Of a stretch of 5,789 nt of DNA, positions 1 through 5,584 are shown piece by piece (position 1 is the first letter of the stretch; each line of letters opens with the position of its first letter). Position numbers and translations under genes: made by a program. The stretch spans positions 1-5,789 of the forward strand of contig JAEZZZ010000024.1 of assembly GCA_023418255.1 (NCBI GenBank). Reading direction: 5' to 3'. Under the pieces are notes generated by a model. It was not told the DNA's origin and made no database searches. It was given only the letters and a program-made list of their open reading frames with translations. This DNA is from Bacteroidota bacterium. GTDB lineage: Bacteria > Bacteroidota > Bacteroidia > Bacteroidales > Dysgonomonadaceae.

Positions 1-124
1 TCGTAGTTAGTTCACCAAGAACATCACTACAGATACCTCTATATTGGTTAAGTATGCTGGTTCTATCCATCTTTATTAGGTTTTGATCAGCTATAAAGAT
101 ACTGATAATCAGCTGCTTAATCAT
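1..124 (-). CDS. possible 5' end of an unrecognised minus-strand gene, cut by the left edge
   Basis: On the minus strand an ATG at 124-122 opens a frame that stays open for 41 codons to the window edge. An in-frame TAA lies just three codons before it, so the gene cannot begin further upstream. The peptide begins MIKQLIISIFIADQNLIK. A second ATG, at 70-68, would give MDRTSILNQYRGICSDVLGE as the start and is equally usable. Both ATGs follow A-rich sequence. I do not recognise the protein. AGA, ATA and CTA codons are commoner here than in the four main genes, which could mean a different origin or that this is not coding. If real, it is transcribed divergently from the permease gene, with about 205 bp between the two starts. 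Confidence 0.3.
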   Translation of the reverse strand, partial: MIKQLIISIFIADQNLIKMDRTSILNQYRGICSDVLGELTT

Positions 125-129
125 CTTTT

Positions 130-177
130 TATGTTAAACTATGTTATGTAAATCATTGAATTTTAATTGGTTAATTG
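130..177. repeat. short direct repeats in the divergent intergenic region
   Basis: TATGTTA occurs at 130-136 and again at 140-146, a 10-bp period. TTAATTG occurs at 163-169 and 171-177, an 8-bp period. ATTGAAT occurs at 155-161 and 174-180, a 19-bp offset. Periods near one or two helical turns would suit regulator binding on one face of the DNA. The stretch is very AT-rich, however, so chance repeats are likely. Confidence 0.3.
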
Positions 178-200
178 AATATTTACCGAAGTATTATTAA

Positions 201-219
201 AAGATAAACAGATTATCTT
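201..219. promoter_or_regulatory. 19-bp dyad, candidate operator or leader hairpin upstream of the salvage cluster
   Basis: AAGATAA (201-207) and TTATCTT (213-219) are perfect reverse complements around a 5-nt centre, ACAGA. The dyad lies about 110 bp before the permease ATG. This suits a homodimeric repressor site or a small hairpin in a long leader. I found no convincing Bacteroidota promoter (TTTG, about 19 bp, TAnnTTTG) near it, so the transcription start is unknown. The best -7-like word, AGAATTTG at 295-302, matches only part of the consensus. Confidence 0.3.
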
Positions 220-329
220 ACCGTTGAGCAAAGTGAGAGCATGTTGAATGAGGTATAAGAAATTATCCGTATTATTTTCAAAAAACAACCAAACAGAATT
301 TGTAATTAATAAATTTTTTAAGTTTTACA

Positions 330-1610
330 ATGAAAACAAAACGTTCCCCTTGGTATTGGATACCCACTTTATATTTTGCCGAAGGCATCCCTTATGTCGT
401 GGTCATGACAGTTTCGGTGATTATGTACAAACGCTTTGGCTTGTCAAATACAGATATCGCGCTTTACACGAGTTGGCTCTATCTGCCGTGGGTTATCAAA
501 CCATTTTGGAGCCCATTTGTGGATATTCTCAAAACCAAACGTTGGTGGATTGTGTCGATGCAATTGCTTATTGGCGCCGGATTGGCTGGCGTCGCGTTCA
601 CACTTCCCACACCGTTTTTTCTAAAAGCGTCGTTGGCTATTTTTTGGTTGCTGGCTTTTAGTTCCGCCACGCACGACATTGCCGCCGATGGTTTCTACAT
701 GCTCGCTCTCGATGATTCGGAACAATCATTTTTCGTGGGTATCCGCAGCACATTTTATCGCTTCGCGATGATTGCCGGACAGGGATTGTTGATTATTTTA
801 GCGGGAGGATTGGAAAAACTTACGGGTAAAATCGCGCTCTCTTGGAGCATCACGTTCTTTATTCTTGGCGGTCTGTTTCTGGCATTTTTCGTCTATCATA
901 AATTTATTCTTCCGCGTCCGGCGAGCGATATCGGGAAAGCATCGGCCACACCAAAAGAGATAATGGAGGAGTTTGGAGGAACATTTAAATCGTTCTTTAC
1001 AAAAAAAGGCATCGGCCTAGCAATCGCTTTCATGTTACTTTTCCGCTTGGCGGAAGCGATGCTGGTAAAGCTTGCGTCGCCATTTCTGCTCGACGCGCGC
1101 GAGGTCGGAGGCTTGGCACTGAGCACGCAACAAGTGGGTGTTGTGTATGGAACGGTGGGCGTTATCGCGCTCACGCTCGGTGGCATTATTGGAGGCATCG
1201 TGGCATCGCGTAAGGGATTGAAATATTGGTTGTGGCCAATGGCACTTGCTATCACACTTCCCAACGCAGCATATCTGTTTTTGGCGATGCTGCAACCGGA
1301 TAACTTTATCTGGGTAAATGTAGCGGTAGCGGTGGAACAATTCGGCTACGGCTTTGGATTTACGGCGTATATGCTCTATCTGATATATTTTTCCGATGGC
1401 GCGCACAAAACCGCGCACTATTCCATTTGCACTGGCTTTATGGCGCTGGGAATGATGCTTCCGGGCATGATTGCCGGATGGATTCAAGAGCAATTGGGTT
1501 ATCAAAATTTCTTTTTATTTATAATGATTGCGACGATTCCCACACTGTTACTCATTCCGTTTATGAAAGTCGATAAAGAGTTTGGAAAAGCGAAGAAAGT
1601 GAAAAATTAG
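330..1610 (+). CDS. ampG: AmpG/MurT-type MFS permease for muropeptides or MurNAc
   Basis: This 426-residue inner-membrane protein has about twelve hydrophobic segments, near 11-31, 42-60, 73-92, 97-113, 134-157, 169-190, 228-247, 267-292, 298-320, 328-352, 365-385 and 393-412. The basic loop between the two halves (about 191-227) is as expected for the major facilitator superfamily. AmpG-like features are YFAEGIPYVVV (15-25), the WVIKPFWSPFVD loop after the second helix (54-65) and THDIAADGFYM (114-124). AmpG imports anhydro-muropeptides in enterobacteria. A family relative in Tannerella forsythia, MurT, is reported to import MurNAc. Because an exported NamZ and a sugar kinase lie downstream, free MurNAc is an attractive substrate here, but sequence alone cannot separate it from muropeptides. 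The ATG at 330 follows an AT-rich stretch with no Shine-Dalgarno motif, and the protein starts directly at the first transmembrane helix, as in the family. It is the first gene of the cluster, 38 bp before namZ. Confidence 0.87.
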   Translation: MKTKRSPWYWIPTLYFAEGIPYVVVMTVSVIMYKRFGLSNTDIALYTSWLYLPWVIKPFWSPFVDILKTKRWWIVSMQLLIGAGLAGVAFTLPTPFFLKASLAIFWLLAFSSATHDIAADGFYMLALDDSEQSFFVGIRSTFYRFAMIAGQGLLIILAGGLEKLTGKIALSWSITFFILGGLFLAFFVYHKFILPRPASDIGKASATPKEIMEEFGGTFKSFFTKKGIGLAIAFMLLFRLAEAMLVKLASPFLLDAREVGGLALSTQQVGVVYGTVGVIALTLGGIIGGIVASRKGLKYWLWPMALAITLPNAAYLFLAMLQPDNFIWVNVAVAVEQFGYGFGFTAYMLYLIYFSDGAHKTAHYSICTGFMALGMMLPGMIAGWIQEQLGYQNFFLFIMIATIPTLLLIPFMKVDKEFGKAKKVKN

Positions 1611-1648
1611 AATTTAATGTTTAAAGTTTGACTTATAAAACCGATAAA

Positions 1649-2887
1649 ATGAAAAAGAAAAGAATACAACTTTTTATGTTGCTGGCATGGATGGCAATCG
1701 CGTCGTATGCACAAAAACCAACAACAAAAACAGGCATCGAAGTGCTGAAAGAAACACAATTTGAAGCATTGCGCGGCAAACGTGTCGGATTGATAACCAA
1801 TCCCACGGGCGTGGATAACAATCTGAAATCAACAATTGATATTTTGCACGAGGCTCCGGGCGTGCGACTCGTGGCACTTTACGGCCCCGAACACGGTGTG
1901 CGCGGAAACGTGCATGCCGGCGACAAAGTGGATAATTTTAACGACCCTAATACCGGTGTTCCCGTCTATTCGCTTTATGGCACGACACGCAAACCTACAA
2001 AAATAATGCTCAACGATGTGGATGTACTGGTATATGACATTCAAGATATTGGTTGCCGCTCATACACCTATATTTCAACCATGTATTTGGCAATGCAAGC
2101 GGCTGCCGAAAACAACATAGAGTTTATGGTGCTCGACCGCCCCAATCCGCTTGGCGGTCTCAAAGTGGAGGGAAATCGTGTGGAAAAAGGCTTTTTCTCG
2201 TTCGTGAGCCAATTGGAGATTCCCTATATTTATGGACTGACTTGTGGCGAATTGGCACAAATGATAAACGGTGAGCATTGGCTTCCCAAGCCATGTAAAC
2301 TGACGGTTATAACGATGCGCGATTGGCATCGCGCGATGAAATTTGAAGATACGCAATTGCCGTGGGTTCCTACCTCGCCACATATTCCGTTTGCGCATTC
2401 CGCCTATTTTTATCCTGTTTCGGGAATTTTTGGTGAGTTGGGATATCTTTCCATCGGTGTGGGATATACGCTTCCGTTCGAGATGTTCGCCGCCGAATGG
2501 ATGGATGCCGAAAAAATTGCCAATGCGTTGAACAGAAAGAATTTGCCGGGCGTCGTGTTTCGTCCGATTCATATCAAACCCTATTATTCCGTAGGGAAAG
2601 GTAACAATTTGCAAGGGGTGCAGATATATTTACGTGATTTTGAAAATGCGCGCCTTTCGGATATTCAGTTTCATGTGATGGAGGTGGCGGCACAACTCTA
2701 TCCCGATAAAAAGGTGTTTGACCATGCCGATAAAAATCGATTTGCGATGTTCGATAAGGTTTGTGGTAGTGATTATATCCGAAAAACATTTTCAAAACGA
2801 CATCGTTTTGCCGATATTCAAGCGTATTGGACAAAAGATGAAGCAGCGTTCCGTGAATTGTCGAAGAGGTATTATCTTTATGAATAA
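1649..2887 (+). CDS. namZ: exported exo-beta-N-acetylmuramidase, NamZ family (DUF1343, GH171)
   Basis: The product is 412 residues, normal for the family. I chose the ATG at 1649 over an in-frame TTG at 1628 because it places a classic signal peptide at the N-terminus: KKKR (2-5), hydrophobic 7-19, and likely signal peptidase I cleavage after ASYA (18-21). There is no lipobox cysteine, so a soluble periplasmic enzyme is expected. Family motifs, in order, are GLITNPTG (47-54), LYGPEHGVRG (77-86), VYDIQDIGCRSYTYISTM (128-145), LDRPNPLGG (162-170), GLTCGELA (196-203), PHIPFAHSAYFYP (244-256) and GYTLPFEMF (272-280). Glu81 of GPEHG is a good candidate catalytic residue, though I infer this from conservation. 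NamZ enzymes, characterised in Bacillus subtilis and Tannerella, remove MurNAc from the non-reducing end of peptidoglycan fragments. The product would feed the neighbouring permease and kinase. The 38-bp gap after the permease stop points to cotranscription. Confidence 0.9.
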   Translation: MKKKRIQLFMLLAWMAIASYAQKPTTKTGIEVLKETQFEALRGKRVGLITNPTGVDNNLKSTIDILHEAPGVRLVALYGPEHGVRGNVHAGDKVDNFNDPNTGVPVYSLYGTTRKPTKIMLNDVDVLVYDIQDIGCRSYTYISTMYLAMQAAAENNIEFMVLDRPNPLGGLKVEGNRVEKGFFSFVSQLEIPYIYGLTCGELAQMINGEHWLPKPCKLTVITMRDWHRAMKFEDTQLPWVPTSPHIPFAHSAYFYPVSGIFGELGYLSIGVGYTLPFEMFAAEWMDAEKIANALNRKNLPGVVFRPIHIKPYYSVGKGNNLQGVQIYLRDFENARLSDIQFHVMEVAAQLYPDKKVFDHADKNRFAMFDKVCGSDYIRKTFSKRHRFADIQAYWTKDEAAFRELSKRYYLYE

Positions 2888-3027
2888 TTTAGTTCGTTGA
2901 CATGTCCACGATAGCATTTGCTTTGGCTCATGATAGAGTTGCTTTACAACGATATGCGTTTCGCGCAACAATGCCCTAGGTAAGATAAAAAAATGAGAAT
3001 GACAAAGAATCATAAAAAACAAACTAT

Positions 3028-3042
3028 CGCCGCATAGCGGCG
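3028..3042. repeat. GC-rich mini-palindrome with TAGCG core
   Basis: CGCCGC (3028-3033) and GCGGCG (3037-3042) are perfect arms around an ATA loop, giving a 6-bp all-GC stem. No T-run follows on the plus strand, so it is not a canonical terminator in the direction of the cluster. On the minus strand a T-rich stretch begins a few bases after the stem, a weak resemblance to a terminator in that direction. The ATA-GCG centre recurs in other intergenic palindromes here (5354-5370, 5442-5455). Confidence 0.55.
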
Positions 3043-3075
3043 CTATCTCCAGTGGAAACGAGCAGTTCTCCTGAG

Positions 3076-3120
3076 CGTTAGCGAACGGTTATCGTGAACG
3101 CAGTGAACTCTATCACGAAC
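3076..3120. repeat. GAAC-rich short repeat segment with nested inverted repeats
   Basis: The word GAAC ends at 3086, 3099, 3108 and 3120. CGTT/AACG (3076-3079, 3084-3087) forms a small hairpin. TCGTGA (3092-3097) and TCACGA (3113-3118) form a 6-bp stem enclosing the direct repeat GTGAAC-GCA-GTGAAC. The segment ends 31 bp before the acyltransferase start. It resembles dispersed intergenic repeats seen in many bacterial genomes, but I cannot assign it to a named family. Confidence 0.5.
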
Positions 3121-3151
3121 ATGGCGAGTAACAATCATTAAACGAAAAAAT

Positions 3152-4339
3152 ATGAATACAACTTCAACCATCGAATTAGCAAAAAACAACCACTCATCAC
3201 GTTTGCTGTCACTCGACATCTTGCGTGGCGTCACCATTGCCGGAATGATTTTGGTGAACAATCCCGGGTCGTGGCAATATAAATATGCACCACTCGGGCA
3301 TGCCAGTTGGCATGGGTTAACACCCACCGACTTGGTATTTCCGTTCTTCATGTTCATTATGGGCGTTTCCATGTTTATGTCGCTTCGAAAATATGATTTC
3401 CGGCCGACCAAGTCCGCTCTTTTTAAAATTGCAAAACGCACCCTATTGATTTTTTTTATTGGGTTGGCATTGACCTGGTTCGGACAATTCTGTCGCGGTT
3501 TGGCAGCGGGCGAATCGCTCTTCGTGGCAGCCAACCATTTCGATACGTTGCGCATCTTGGGCGTATTGCAGCGATTGGCCTTAGCATACGGTTTTGCGGC
3601 TATTTTATCGTTATTGGTTTCGCACAAAAATCTTCTTTGGGTTATCGCTTCATTGTTGATTGGCTATTTCTTGATTTTACTTTTCGGAAATGGTTTCGAA
3701 AAATCAGAAAATAATATTATTGCTATCGTAGATAAAGCCATCTTGGGCGTAAATCATATGTATAAAGATACGGATATGGCGGGCAATCGAATTGCCCTCG
3801 ACCCGGAAGGATTACTCAGTACGATTCCCTCAATTGCACACGTCCTTATCGGTTTACTATTTGGCAAAATCATTGTAGAGAATAAAGACAATCATGTACG
3901 TGTGCAAAAATTGTTGATCTGGGGTACGGTGTTGGCATTTTCCGGATTGTTGTTGCAATATGGTTGTCCGATAAACAAAAAGATATGGAGCTCCACCTAT
4001 GTGTTGGTAACTTGCGGTTGGGCGGCACAATTACTCGCTTTGCTGATATGGATTATCGACATTCGAAAAAAACAGAAATGGAGCCGTTTTTTTCATGCTT
4101 TCGGTGTCAATCCGTTGTTTGTATACGTGTTGGCAGGAATATTTGCCAATCTTGTTGCCAATATCAAAGTGAGCAGCGGCGATGCACAGATTTCCTTGAA
4201 GGGATATATCTATACCTCGCTCTTGCAGCCTTGGGCGGGCGATTATTTCGGTTCATTGTTATATGCCTTGGCATTTATAACCATATGCTGGGCTTGCGGA
4301 TACGCGTTGTATAAGAGAAATATCTATATTAAGATTTGA
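3152..4339 (+). CDS. nagX: NagX/HGSNAT-like transmembrane acyltransferase (DUF5009/COG4299 type)
   Basis: This 395-residue multi-pass membrane protein belongs to the family of bacterial NagX and human lysosomal heparan-alpha-glucosaminide N-acetyltransferase. Visible motifs are SLDILRGVTIAGMILVNN (20-37), GHASWHGLTPTDLVFPFF (49-66) leading into FIMGVS (68-73), DTLRILGVLQRLALAY (131-146) and DPEGLLSTIPSIAHVLIG (217-234). His50, in HASW, lines up with the human HASW histidine reported to carry the acetyl group; I recalled this alignment and did not compute it. About ten hydrophobic segments follow a short cytoplasmic N-terminus. The human enzyme moves acetyl from acetyl-CoA across the membrane onto terminal glucosamine. 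Next to peptidoglycan-salvage genes, an amino sugar on the periplasmic side is a plausible acceptor, but the substrate is not known from sequence. The ATG sits in an A-rich context, AAAAAATATGAATA, also found at the next gene. It lies 264 bp after namZ and 64 bp before the kinase. Confidence 0.85.
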   Translation: MNTTSTIELAKNNHSSRLLSLDILRGVTIAGMILVNNPGSWQYKYAPLGHASWHGLTPTDLVFPFFMFIMGVSMFMSLRKYDFRPTKSALFKIAKRTLLIFFIGLALTWFGQFCRGLAAGESLFVAANHFDTLRILGVLQRLALAYGFAAILSLLVSHKNLLWVIASLLIGYFLILLFGNGFEKSENNIIAIVDKAILGVNHMYKDTDMAGNRIALDPEGLLSTIPSIAHVLIGLLFGKIIVENKDNHVRVQKLLIWGTVLAFSGLLLQYGCPINKKIWSSTYVLVTCGWAAQLLALLIWIIDIRKKQKWSRFFHAFGVNPLFVYVLAGIFANLVANIKVSSGDAQISLKGYIYTSLLQPWAGDYFGSLLYALAFITICWACGYALYKRNIYIKI

Positions 4340-4403
4340 GGGAATAGAACTGAAGAAGTAGAGAAATATCAATTAGACAATACTTTTATAGAGAACAAAA
4401 AAT

Positions 4404-5282
4404 ATGAATAAAACAATGAATGTATCTTCTTCGAAAGGTGAAAAAAACATTCTTATCGCCGATAGCGGTGCCACCAAAACAGATTGGTGTGTGGCGCGTG
4501 GAGAAAAAATGGTACATCGCTTTGCGAGCAAGGGAATCAGTCCGATTTATCAATCGCGTGAAGAGATTATCGATGCGATTCGTACAGACGTGGCGCCACA
4601 TCTTCATAATCAGTCGCTTGATGCTATCTGTTTTTATGGTTCGGGGTGCATCCCCGAGAAAACGGAAACAGTGCGTCAGTCACTTTATGCCGCTTTTCCT
4701 GTCGATGAAATTTGTGTTTACAGCGACTTGATAGCCGCCGCGCATGCGTTGTGCGGTCGATCGTCGGGCATCGCGTGCATTTTGGGAACCGGGAGTAATT
4801 CATGTGAATGGAACGGTACTGAGATTGTGCATCAAATATCGCCGCTCGGCTTTATTTTGGGTGATGAAGGCAGTGGCGCACATCTTGGCAAATTGTTGGT
4901 GGGCGACGCGCTAAAAAATCAACTTGCCGATGGAATGAAAGAGCGTTTGTTGGAACAATATAAATTGGATGTCACTACGATTATTGACAAAGTGTATCGA
5001 CAACCATTTCCGAGTCGTTTTTTGGCGACTTTGGCGCCTTTCTTGTTGGAAAATATTCATGAGCCGACCGTACACGATATTATAAGGCGTTCGTTTACCG
5101 ATTTTTTTGAACGCAATGTAATGCACTATGATATTCAGAGCAATAAAGTGCATTTCGTTGGTTCCATAGCCTTTTATTTTGCCGATATATTAAAAGAAAT
5201 CGCGGCGGAAAAAGGCATTCAAATCGGAAAAATTGAACAATCGCCAATGAGTGGATTGGTGGAATATTATGCTGAAGAATGA
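4404..5282 (+). CDS. murK: MurNAc/GlcNAc kinase of the BadF/BadG ATPase family (MurK-like)
   Basis: The product is 292 residues with an ASKHA sugar-kinase fold. Motifs are the phosphate-1 loop IADSGATKTDW (18-28, with Asp20, Gly22, Thr24 and Asp27), YSDLIAAAHAL (106-116) with Asp108 as likely catalytic base, the phosphate-2 loop CILGTGSNSCEW (125-136), LGFILGDEGSGAHLGK (148-163) and the adenosine-contact motif VGSIA (252-256). The length matches GlcNAc-kinase relatives in Bacteroidota and there is no signal peptide, so it acts in the cytoplasm. The Tannerella member MurK phosphorylates MurNAc to MurNAc-6-phosphate. Relatives can prefer GlcNAc or glucosamine. The neighbouring NamZ and permease favour MurNAc, but this is inference. 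ATG 4404 is preferred; ATG 4416 (Met5) is a possible alternative, and neither disturbs the first motif. It appears to be the last gene of the cluster, with no MurQ etherase following. Confidence 0.87.
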   Translation: MNKTMNVSSSKGEKNILIADSGATKTDWCVARGEKMVHRFASKGISPIYQSREEIIDAIRTDVAPHLHNQSLDAICFYGSGCIPEKTETVRQSLYAAFPVDEICVYSDLIAAAHALCGRSSGIACILGTGSNSCEWNGTEIVHQISPLGFILGDEGSGAHLGKLLVGDALKNQLADGMKERLLEQYKLDVTTIIDKVYRQPFPSRFLATLAPFLLENIHEPTVHDIIRRSFTDFFERNVMHYDIQSNKVHFVGSIAFYFADILKEIAAEKGIQIGKIEQSPMSGLVEYYAEE

Positions 5283-5349
5283 TTTATAAATTATTTTTGC
5301 TCAAATTTTATAAATTTACTCGATAAAAATTTAATGAAGTTGATAATTT
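5283..5349. other. AT-rich spacer after the kinase gene
   Basis: This 67-bp stretch is dominated by A and T, with the palindromic word AAATTT twice around 5304-5318. TATTTTTG at 5292-5299 fits the Bacteroidota -7 box TAnnTTTG, but no TTTG lies at the proper distance upstream. I therefore do not call a promoter for the structured DNA that follows. Confidence 0.3.
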
Positions 5350-5377
5350 CAATTTATCGCGTAGCGATAAGCAATTG
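5350..5377. repeat. bulged inverted repeat with TAGCG core
   Basis: TATCGC (5355-5360) pairs with GCGATA (5364-5369) around a GTA loop. Outside it, CAATT (5350-5354) pairs with AATTG (5373-5377), leaving a 3-nt bulge (5370-5372), for 11 bp in all. If the bulge is ignored, the inner palindrome can be read as TTATCGC-GTA-GCGATAA (5354-5370). No T-run follows, so it is not a standard terminator, although it lies only 67 nt beyond the kinase stop and could protect or shape the 3' end of the transcript. Confidence 0.55.
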
Positions 5378-5381
5378 ACAT

Positions 5382-5508
5382 CACAGGATACGTGGGATAC
5401 CCACCCGCCGACAGAGGCGTTAAAAAAGAGAAGCTGTTTGAGACGCGATAGCGTCGAGTTATTTCTCTTTTAGCGACCAAGGCGTCCGGTGGGTCACGTA
5501 AGCCTGTG
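5382..5508. repeat. 127-nt imperfect foldback element (possible structured RNA or miniature inverted-repeat element)
   Basis: The two halves pair in successive blocks: CACAGG/CCTGTG (5382-5387, 5503-5508), TACGTG/CACGTA (5389-5394, 5495-5500), ACCCACC/GGTGGGT (5399-5405, 5488-5494), CGTT/AGCG (5418-5421, 5472-5475, one G-U) and AAAAGAGAA/TTCTCTTTT (5424-5432, 5463-5471). The tip is the hairpin GACGC-GATA-GCGTC (5442-5455). A local stem CGCC/GGCG (5406-5409, 5416-5419) can form on the left arm and competes with the CGTT block. Interruptions are short and asymmetric, such as the 4-nt bulge at 5395-5398. No coding potential is convincing. A terminator-like hairpin follows 13 nt later. It could be an independent non-coding RNA, part of the operon's 3' untranslated region, or a mobile palindromic repeat. 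It does not match any RNA family I can recognise. Confidence 0.6.
5416..5428 (+). repeat. 13-bp direct repeat, copy 1
   Basis: GGCGTTAAAAAAG occurs here, inside the left arm of the long foldback, and again identically at 5624-5636, 208 bp away. Each copy is preceded, 35 or 33 bp upstream, by TCACAG (5381 and 5591). Confidence 0.55.
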
Positions 5509-5521
5509 CAGTCTTTGCTTG

Positions 5522-5543
5522 TCCCGATTATCGGGGATTTTTT
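5522..5543 (+). terminator. terminator-like hairpin with T-run
   Basis: CCCGA (5523-5527) and TCGGG (5531-5535) pair around a TTA loop, with a further T-G wobble (5522, 5536). One A is followed by six T residues (5538-5543). This is a short but GC-rich Rho-independent terminator shape on the plus strand. It lies 239 nt after the kinase stop, so if used by the cluster the whole foldback would be in the 3' untranslated region. It could instead be a dispersed CCCGAT-type palindrome that only looks like a terminator. Confidence 0.4.
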
Positions 5544-5548
5544 CTTTG

Positions 5549-5584
5549 GTTCGTTTCTTTTGTATCAAGACAAAAGAAATGAAC
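5549..5584. repeat. 15-bp stem hairpin with 6-nt loop
   Basis: The left arm (5549-5563) and right arm (5570-5584) pair at all fifteen positions, fourteen Watson-Crick and one G-T (5553, 5580), around the loop ATCAAG. The inner part reads TTTCTTTTGT facing ACAAAAGAAA. It follows the terminator-like T-run by 5 nt. The sequence resembles dispersed repeats I have seen in Bacteroidota intergenic DNA; this is recollection, not a search result. Confidence 0.6.

Larger units (their letters stand above)
2888..3151. other. 264-bp intergenic gap with palindromes and GAAC-rich repeats
   Basis: No gene is visible between namZ and the acyltransferase. From the left there is a palindromic GACATGTC (2899-2906), then GTTGC (2938-2942) facing GCAAC (2965-2969), an A-rich stretch (about 2981-3023), a tight GC-rich hairpin (3028-3042) and a GAAC-rich repeat segment (3076-3120). 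The gap is much longer than the other two in the cluster, so it may house an internal promoter or RNA-processing site. I see no good TAnnTTTG promoter and no U-tract terminator on the plus strand. Confidence 0.5.

Noticed and set aside
3..86. Plus-strand frame at the left edge as the 3' end of an upstream gene
   Set aside because: Only 27 codons without recognisable content. The opposing minus frame is longer and has a start codon, though neither is secure.
224..259. TTGAGC and TATAAG as a sigma70-type promoter for the permease
   Set aside because: The spacer is 24 bp, too long, and Bacteroidota promoters use a different consensus.
248..661. Plus-strand open frame overlapping the start of the permease
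   Set aside because: It lies mostly within the permease gene in another frame and shows no family-like motif, whereas the permease reading has clear AmpG motifs and membrane helices.
1035..1505. Long minus-strand open frame inside the permease gene
   Set aside because: It is antisense to a well-supported gene and has no recognisable domain; it looks like a codon-bias shadow.
1628..1648. In-frame TTG upstream of namZ as the start codon
   Set aside because: It would add seven polar residues ahead of the KKKR signal-peptide start. ATG 1649 gives a standard export signal.
3043..3627. Minus-strand frame of 194 codons covering the repeat gap and the start of the acyltransferase
   Set aside because: It reads through intergenic repeats and antisense to conserved NagX motifs, with no protein-family signal.
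5292..5299. TATTTTTG as a Bacteroidota -7 promoter box for the structured tail
   Set aside because: It fits TAnnTTTG but has no TTTG at the proper upstream distance and sits in AT-rich DNA where such words arise by chance.
5382..5543. 6S, SRP or tmRNA gene
   Set aside because: The long hairpin shape is loosely 6S-like, but I could not see the central promoter-mimic bubble, nor the conserved SRP or tmRNA sequences.
5489..5578. GTG-started extension of the small ORF at 5579-5734
   Set aside because: The extension runs through the right arm of the foldback, the terminator-like hairpin and the left arm of the 15-bp stem, which is unlikely coding sequence.
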